Made by a program: the position numbers and the translations under genes. Shown here in pieces: positions 5,873 through 8,780 of a stretch of DNA of 8,780 nt. How positions within the stretch are numbered: the stretch's first letter is position 1; each line of letters starts with the position of its first letter. The notes beneath the pieces were generated by a model. It was not told where the DNA came from and did not search any database. It saw nothing but the letters and a program-made list of their open reading frames with translations. The stretch is from positions 1-8,780 of the forward strand of contig CANQLS010000055.1 in assembly GCA_947624765.1 (NCBI GenBank), in the 5' to 3' direction. This DNA comes from an uncultured Clostridia bacterium (GTDB lineage Bacteria; Bacillota; Clostridia; TANB77; UBA1234).

Positions 5873-6583
5873 ATGATAAACAGCACACCAGATATTCCAG
5901 TAGGAAAATGGATTAAATGTGATTTTTGTGGAGAAATTTTATATAAAGACCATATTCGTCAAAATTTAAATGTTTGTACAAATTGCGGTAATCATTTCCG
6001 CTTGTCTGCACGTAGAAGAATTAATCAAATTGTAGATGAAAATACATTTGAAGAATTTGATGCAGATATGTTAAGTGAAAATTCTCTTGATTATCCTGAT
6101 TATGAAACTAAATTAGAGCAATTACGTGAAAAGACAGGTATGAATGAAGCAGTAAAAACAGGTGTAGGTGAAATAGAGGGAATAAGGACTGTACTTGCAG
6201 TAATGGACGGAAATTTTTTAATGGGAAGTATGGGAACAGTGGTAGGTGAAAAAATAACAAGAGCAATTGAGTATGCTACTGAAAATAAATTACCACTTTG
6301 TATATTTACTGTGTCAGGTGGTGCTAGAATGCAGGAGGGGATACTATCATTAATGCAGATGGCAAAAACTTCAGCTGCTATTGCAAGACATCATGAGGCA
6401 GGTCTGCTTTATATTACTATATTAACTGATCCAACAACTGGTGGTGTATCTGCAAGTTTTGCAATGCAGGGAGATATTATTTTATCAGAACCAAATTGCT
6501 TAGTATGTTTTGCAGGTCCAAGAGTTATTGAACAAACTATTAAACAAACATTGCCAGAAGGATTTCAAAGAGCAGAATTTTAA
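5873..6583 (+). CDS. accD: Acetyl-CoA carboxylase carboxyltransferase beta subunit, truncated by an in-frame TAA
   Basis: AccD with AccA transfers the carboxyl group from carboxybiotin to acetyl-CoA. The N-terminal zinc ribbon is intact: Cys16, Cys19, Cys35 and Cys38 (CDFC and CTNC). The crotonase-fold core shows TVSGGARMQEG (146-156), TDPTTGGVSASFA (185-197) and FAGPRVIEQT (213-222). The protein stops after FQRAEF at residue 236. The frame beyond the TAA continues for 33 sense codons as LEHGFIAKIVERK... and ends at a TGA (6683-6685) overlapping the accA start. In relatives this region reads EFLLEHG, so the stop most likely replaces a Leu codon (TTA to TAA). An intact gene would encode 270 residues, a normal size. 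The 34 lost residues form the last helices of the domain. The family call is certain; whether the short protein works is open. Confidence 0.93.
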   Translation: MINSTPDIPVGKWIKCDFCGEILYKDHIRQNLNVCTNCGNHFRLSARRRINQIVDENTFEEFDADMLSENSLDYPDYETKLEQLREKTGMNEAVKTGVGEIEGIRTVLAVMDGNFLMGSMGTVVGEKITRAIEYATENKLPLCIFTVSGGARMQEGILSLMQMAKTSAAIARHHEAGLLYITILTDPTTGGVSASFAMQGDIILSEPNCLVCFAGPRVIEQTIKQTLPEGFQRAEF

Positions 6584-6685
6584 TTAGAACATGGTTTCAT
6601 AGCTAAAATTGTAGAAAGAAAAGATTTAAAGAAAACGTTAGGCACCTTACTAAAAATGCACGAAAGGAGGAATTTACATGAGTGA
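6584..6685 (+). pseudogene. Orphaned 3' coding remnant of accD
   Basis: This stretch stays in the accD frame after the premature TAA. It reads 33 residues (LEHGFIAKIVERKDLKKT and onward to RRNLHE) before a TGA. The LEHG-I-VER-L--TL pattern is the normal AccD C-terminus. No ATG with a ribosome-binding site would allow separate translation of it. It contains the accA Shine-Dalgarno site and overlaps the first 8 bases of accA. Confidence 0.85.
6663..6670 (+). promoter_or_regulatory. Strong Shine-Dalgarno site of accA
   Basis: AAAGGAGG lies 7 nt before the accA ATG, within the leftover accD tail. Its near-perfect anti-SD match means accA can probably initiate even though translation of accD now ends 94 nt earlier. 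Confidence 0.8.
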
Positions 6686-7478
6686 ATTAACTGCTTGGGA
6701 TAAAGTGTGTTTGGCTAGACTAAGTGCACGACCAACTACATTAGAATATATTGAATGTATATTTTCTTCTTTCATAGAATTGCATGGTGATCGTGCTTTT
6801 GGTGATGACAAAGCAATTGTAGGGGGCTTAGCATTATTAGATGATATGCCAGTTACAGTTATAGGAAATCAAAAAGGTAGAAACACAAAAGAGAATATAG
6901 AGAGAAATTTTGGTATGGCTAATCCAGAAGGCTATAGAAAAGCACTTCGTTTAATGAAAGAAGCTGAAAAATTTCATAGACCTATTATTACTTTTGTAGA
7001 TACTCCAGGTGCTTTTTGCGGAATTGGCGCAGAAGAAAGAGGCGAAGCAGAATCTATTGCGAAAAATATTATGGAGATGACAAATTTAAAAACACCAATC
7101 ATTTCTATTGTTATAGGTGAAGGTTCTAGCGGAGGAGCTTTAGGAATTGGTGTAGGAGATCGTATTTATATGTTGGAAAATAGTATTTATTCTGTACTAT
7201 CGCCAGAGGGATTTGCAACTATACTTTGGAAAGATTCTGCTAGAGCACAAGAGGCTGCTAATATGATGAAAATCACTGCAGAGGATTTATATAAATTTGA
7301 GATTATTGATGGAATTATTCCAGAAGTAAATGGAGGAGCACACAATAGTAAAGAAGAAACAGCACAAAAAATTAAAGAAGTGCTATTAAAATCAATACAA
7401 GAATTAAATAAAAAATCTGTAAAAGAATTGCAAGATGAGAGATATGAAAAATATCGTAAAATTGGAAGGAGAATGTAA
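6678..7478 (+). CDS. accA: Acetyl-CoA carboxylase carboxyltransferase alpha subunit
   Basis: This 266-residue AccA is shorter at the N-terminus than the 319-residue E. coli protein, as is common in Firmicutes. It pairs with AccD to make malonyl-CoA. Conserved stretches are ELHGDRAFGDD (34-44), GNQKGRNTKENIERNFGM (63-80), DTPGAFCGIGAEERGE (108-123), and GEGSSGGALGIGVGD (147-161), whose glycines form the oxyanion hole for carboxybiotin. LSPEGFATILWKD (174-186) also fits the family. The start has a strong Shine-Dalgarno site and sits on an ATGAGTGA overlap with the original accD end, a sign of past translational coupling. The C-terminus (about 235-266) is Lys/Glu-rich and probably helical. fabI starts 1 nt after its stop. 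The identification is secure. Confidence 0.97.
   Translation: MSELTAWDKVCLARLSARPTTLEYIECIFSSFIELHGDRAFGDDKAIVGGLALLDDMPVTVIGNQKGRNTKENIERNFGMANPEGYRKALRLMKEAEKFHRPIITFVDTPGAFCGIGAEERGEAESIAKNIMEMTNLKTPIISIVIGEGSSGGALGIGVGDRIYMLENSIYSVLSPEGFATILWKDSARAQEAANMMKITAEDLYKFEIIDGIIPEVNGGAHNSKEETAQKIKEVLLKSIQELNKKSVKELQDERYEKYRKIGRRM
7466..7471 (+). promoter_or_regulatory. Shine-Dalgarno site that decides the fabI start
   Basis: AAGGAG, inside the end of accA, lies 8 nt before the ATG at 7480. The upstream in-frame ATG at 7435 would add 15 residues before the normal FabI N-terminus and has no comparable site. Confidence 0.75.
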
Positions 7479-7479
7479 A

Positions 7480-8244
7480 ATGCTATTAGAAAATAAAAAT
7501 ATTTTAATTATGGGAATTAGAAATCGTTGGAGTATTGCTTATGGTGCAGCAAAATCAGCTTATGAGCAAGGTGCAAACATTTTATATACATATCACCCTT
7601 CTGAAAATGAAGAAAAGATTAAAGAATTAATGAGTGAATTTAAAAATGCAAAAGGATATGTTTGTGATGTTGGAACAGATGCACAAATTGAAGAAACATT
7701 TCAAAAGATAAAACAAGATTTTGGAGGAATTGATGGTATTTTACATAGCATTGCACATGCAAACACAGAAGACTTAAGAGGAGATTTTATTAATACTTCT
7801 CGTGAAGGTTATGAACACGCAAGTGAAGTTAGTGGTTATTCTTTCATTGCAGTAGCAAGATATGCAAAAGAAATTTTAAGAGAAAAAGCAAGCTTAGTAA
7901 CACTTACATATTACGGTAGCGAAAAAGTAATGCCAGGATACAATGTAATGGGAGTAGCCAAAGCTGGATTAGAAACGAATGTAAGATACTTAGCATACGA
8001 ACTAGGAAAAGAAGAAATACGTGTTAATGCAATTTCAGCAGGACCAATTAAAACTTTATCAGCAAAAGGCATTAAAGATTTTGGGGATATGCAAAATATC
8101 GCAACTACCAAATCACCAATTCATCAAGCAGTTACCACTAAGCAAGTTGGAGATGCAATCGCATTTTTATTTAGCGATTTATCATCAGCCATCACAGGAC
8201 AAATCATCTATGTGGATAATGGATATTCAATAATGGGAATATAG
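7480..8244 (+). CDS. fabI: Enoyl-ACP reductase
   Basis: This 254-residue SDR-type enoyl-ACP reductase catalyses the last, usually rate-setting step of each cycle, reducing trans-2-enoyl-ACP. The FabI-type nucleotide motif GIRNRWSIAYG (12-22) replaces the classical SDR glycine motif. The catalytic pair is Tyr154 and Lys161 in Y-x6-K spacing, with Tyr144 as the additional FabI tyrosine in LTYYGSEK. SAGPIKTLSAKGIKDF (186-201) is the substrate-binding loop. HSIAHANTEDL (89-99) lines the triclosan pocket. The residues after the second strand (YHPSENEE) are not basic, which suggests NADH rather than NADPH; this is inference. The start follows accA by 1 nt, so translation is probably coupled. Many Clostridia use the flavoprotein FabK instead. 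InhA and FabL are less likely from these motifs and the operon setting. Confidence 0.95.
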   Translation: MLLENKNILIMGIRNRWSIAYGAAKSAYEQGANILYTYHPSENEEKIKELMSEFKNAKGYVCDVGTDAQIEETFQKIKQDFGGIDGILHSIAHANTEDLRGDFINTSREGYEHASEVSGYSFIAVARYAKEILREKASLVTLTYYGSEKVMPGYNVMGVAKAGLETNVRYLAYELGKEEIRVNAISAGPIKTLSAKGIKDFGDMQNIATTKSPIHQAVTTKQVGDAIAFLFSDLSSAITGQIIYVDNGYSIMGI

Positions 8245-8248
8245 GGAC

Positions 8249-8295
8249 GTCCTTAAATGTGCGATTAGGCAACATAATTTTGCACGTTTAAGGGC
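8249..8295 (+). terminator. Inverted repeat after fabI, possible operon terminator
   Basis: Bases 8249-8262 pair with 8282-8295 to give a 14-bp stem (core CCTTAAATGTGC / GCACGTTTAAGG) with two G-U pairs and a 19-nt loop. It begins 4 nt after the fabI stop, where an operon terminator is expected. No T-run follows on the plus strand and none precedes it on the minus strand, so it is not a textbook intrinsic terminator. It may protect the 3' end of the mRNA or be another repeat remnant. Confidence 0.45.
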
Positions 8296-8322
8296 TTCTA
8301 CACAAATCAATATTTTATTGTA

Positions 8323-8780
8323 ATGGAGTGTTTGAAAACGACTAAGGAAGAATTGAGAAATAAATTTAAGTTAATACGTGAAAATATTGAAGTAAAAGAA
8401 GAAAAATCAAAAATAATTATGCAGAAAATCATGCAAAATGAAATTTTTCAAAAAGCAAATATTATAGCTTTTTATCAAAGTCTACCGTCAGAAGTAGATA
8501 CTAAAGAATTGATAAATGCTTCATTTGCTATGAACAAGATTGTGTTGTTACCCAAAATAGAAGGAGAGCAATTAAATTTCTATCAAATTAATGCGAATGA
8601 AAAGTTAATAACAAATAGAAAATTTGGCGTACAAGAACCAGTGGGAGAACGAAATAAATTGATAGTTAAAGAAAATATTGATTTGGTAATAGTGCCAGGT
8701 ATTTGTTTTGATAAAGAGGGAAATAGACTCGGATTTGGAAAAGGTTATTATGATAGATTTTTATTCAATACTTCTATAAA
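8323..8780 (+). CDS. 5-formyltetrahydrofolate cyclo-ligase, 5' part
   Basis: This gene runs off the right edge; about 152 residues are visible. The enzyme converts 5-formyl-THF to 5,10-methenyl-THF with ATP in the cytoplasm, returning a stored folate to one-carbon metabolism. Recognition rests on the N-terminal KEELRNKFKLIRENI; AFYQSLPSEVDTKELI (the S-x-P-x-E-vDT motif, an alternation common to the family); VLLPKIEG; FGVQEPVG; VIVPGICFDKEGNRLGFG; and the signature GFGKGYYDRF. Two starts are possible: ATG at 8323 without a clear ribosome-binding site, or TTG at 8332 with GGAG only 3 nt ahead. The gene is separated from fabI by 78 nt containing an inverted repeat and has no metabolic link to the operon, so it is probably a separate transcription unit. 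Confidence 0.9.
   Translation, partial: MECLKTTKEELRNKFKLIRENIEVKEEKSKIIMQKIMQNEIFQKANIIAFYQSLPSEVDTKELINASFAMNKIVLLPKIEGEQLNFYQINANEKLITNRKFGVQEPVGERNKLIVKENIDLVIVPGICFDKEGNRLGFGKGYYDRFLFNTSI

Noticed and set aside
5864..5875. GTG at 5864 as the accD start.
   Set aside because: It overlaps the Shine-Dalgarno sequence; the ATG at 5873 has correct spacing.
6581..6583. Programmed recoding (frameshift or special amino acid) at the accD TAA.
   Set aside because: The downstream tail is in the same frame, there is no slippery run with an adjacent structure, and TAA is not a selenocysteine or pyrrolysine codon.
8021..8233. A 70-codon plus-strand frame inside the fabI 3' end.
   Set aside because: It is an alternative frame of a clearly conserved gene, with low-complexity composition and no initiation signal.

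Overview
The window is an AT-rich, entirely plus-strand stretch carrying most of a type II fatty-acid synthesis (FAS II) operon of a low-GC Gram-positive bacterium. The order fabD-fabG-fabF-accB-fabZ-accC-accD-accA is the classic Firmicutes order. The wording of FabF, AccD and AccA and the AGA/TTA/AAA-rich codon use suggest Clostridia, probably Lachnospirales, but this is inferred from protein character and not from any marker gene.

Layout: 1-408 is the 3' part of a biotin-protein ligase (birA) that stops without the usual C-terminal domain. 467-2123 holds fabD and fabG, which overlap. 2124-2356 is the only sizeable intergenic gap. It contains a roughly 125-bp palindromic repeat that abuts the fabG stop codon, followed by the left half of a second copy. 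2357-4497 holds fabF, accB and fabZ. 4515-7478 holds accC, accD and accA, the remaining acetyl-CoA carboxylase subunits. 7480-8244 is fabI, an enoyl-ACP reductase. An inverted repeat follows fabI, and from 8323 to the window end lies the start of an unrelated gene for 5-formyltetrahydrofolate cyclo-ligase.

The products form one pathway. BirA biotinylates AccB, AccC carboxylates that biotin, and AccA/AccD move the carboxyl group to acetyl-CoA to give malonyl-CoA. FabD loads malonate onto ACP. FabF, FabG, FabZ and FabI then carry out the condensation, reduction, dehydration and reduction steps of elongation. FabH, ACP and FabK are not in this window.

The most notable observation is an in-frame TAA inside accD at 6581-6583. 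It cuts off the last 34 residues, although the downstream frame still reads as a recognisable AccD tail and ends by overlapping the accA start. Other points are the missing BirA C-terminal domain, the MITE-like palindrome in the middle of the operon, and the placement of FabI at the operon end. I did not find evidence for an entirely new system; the window is mainly a housekeeping operon with several local irregularities.
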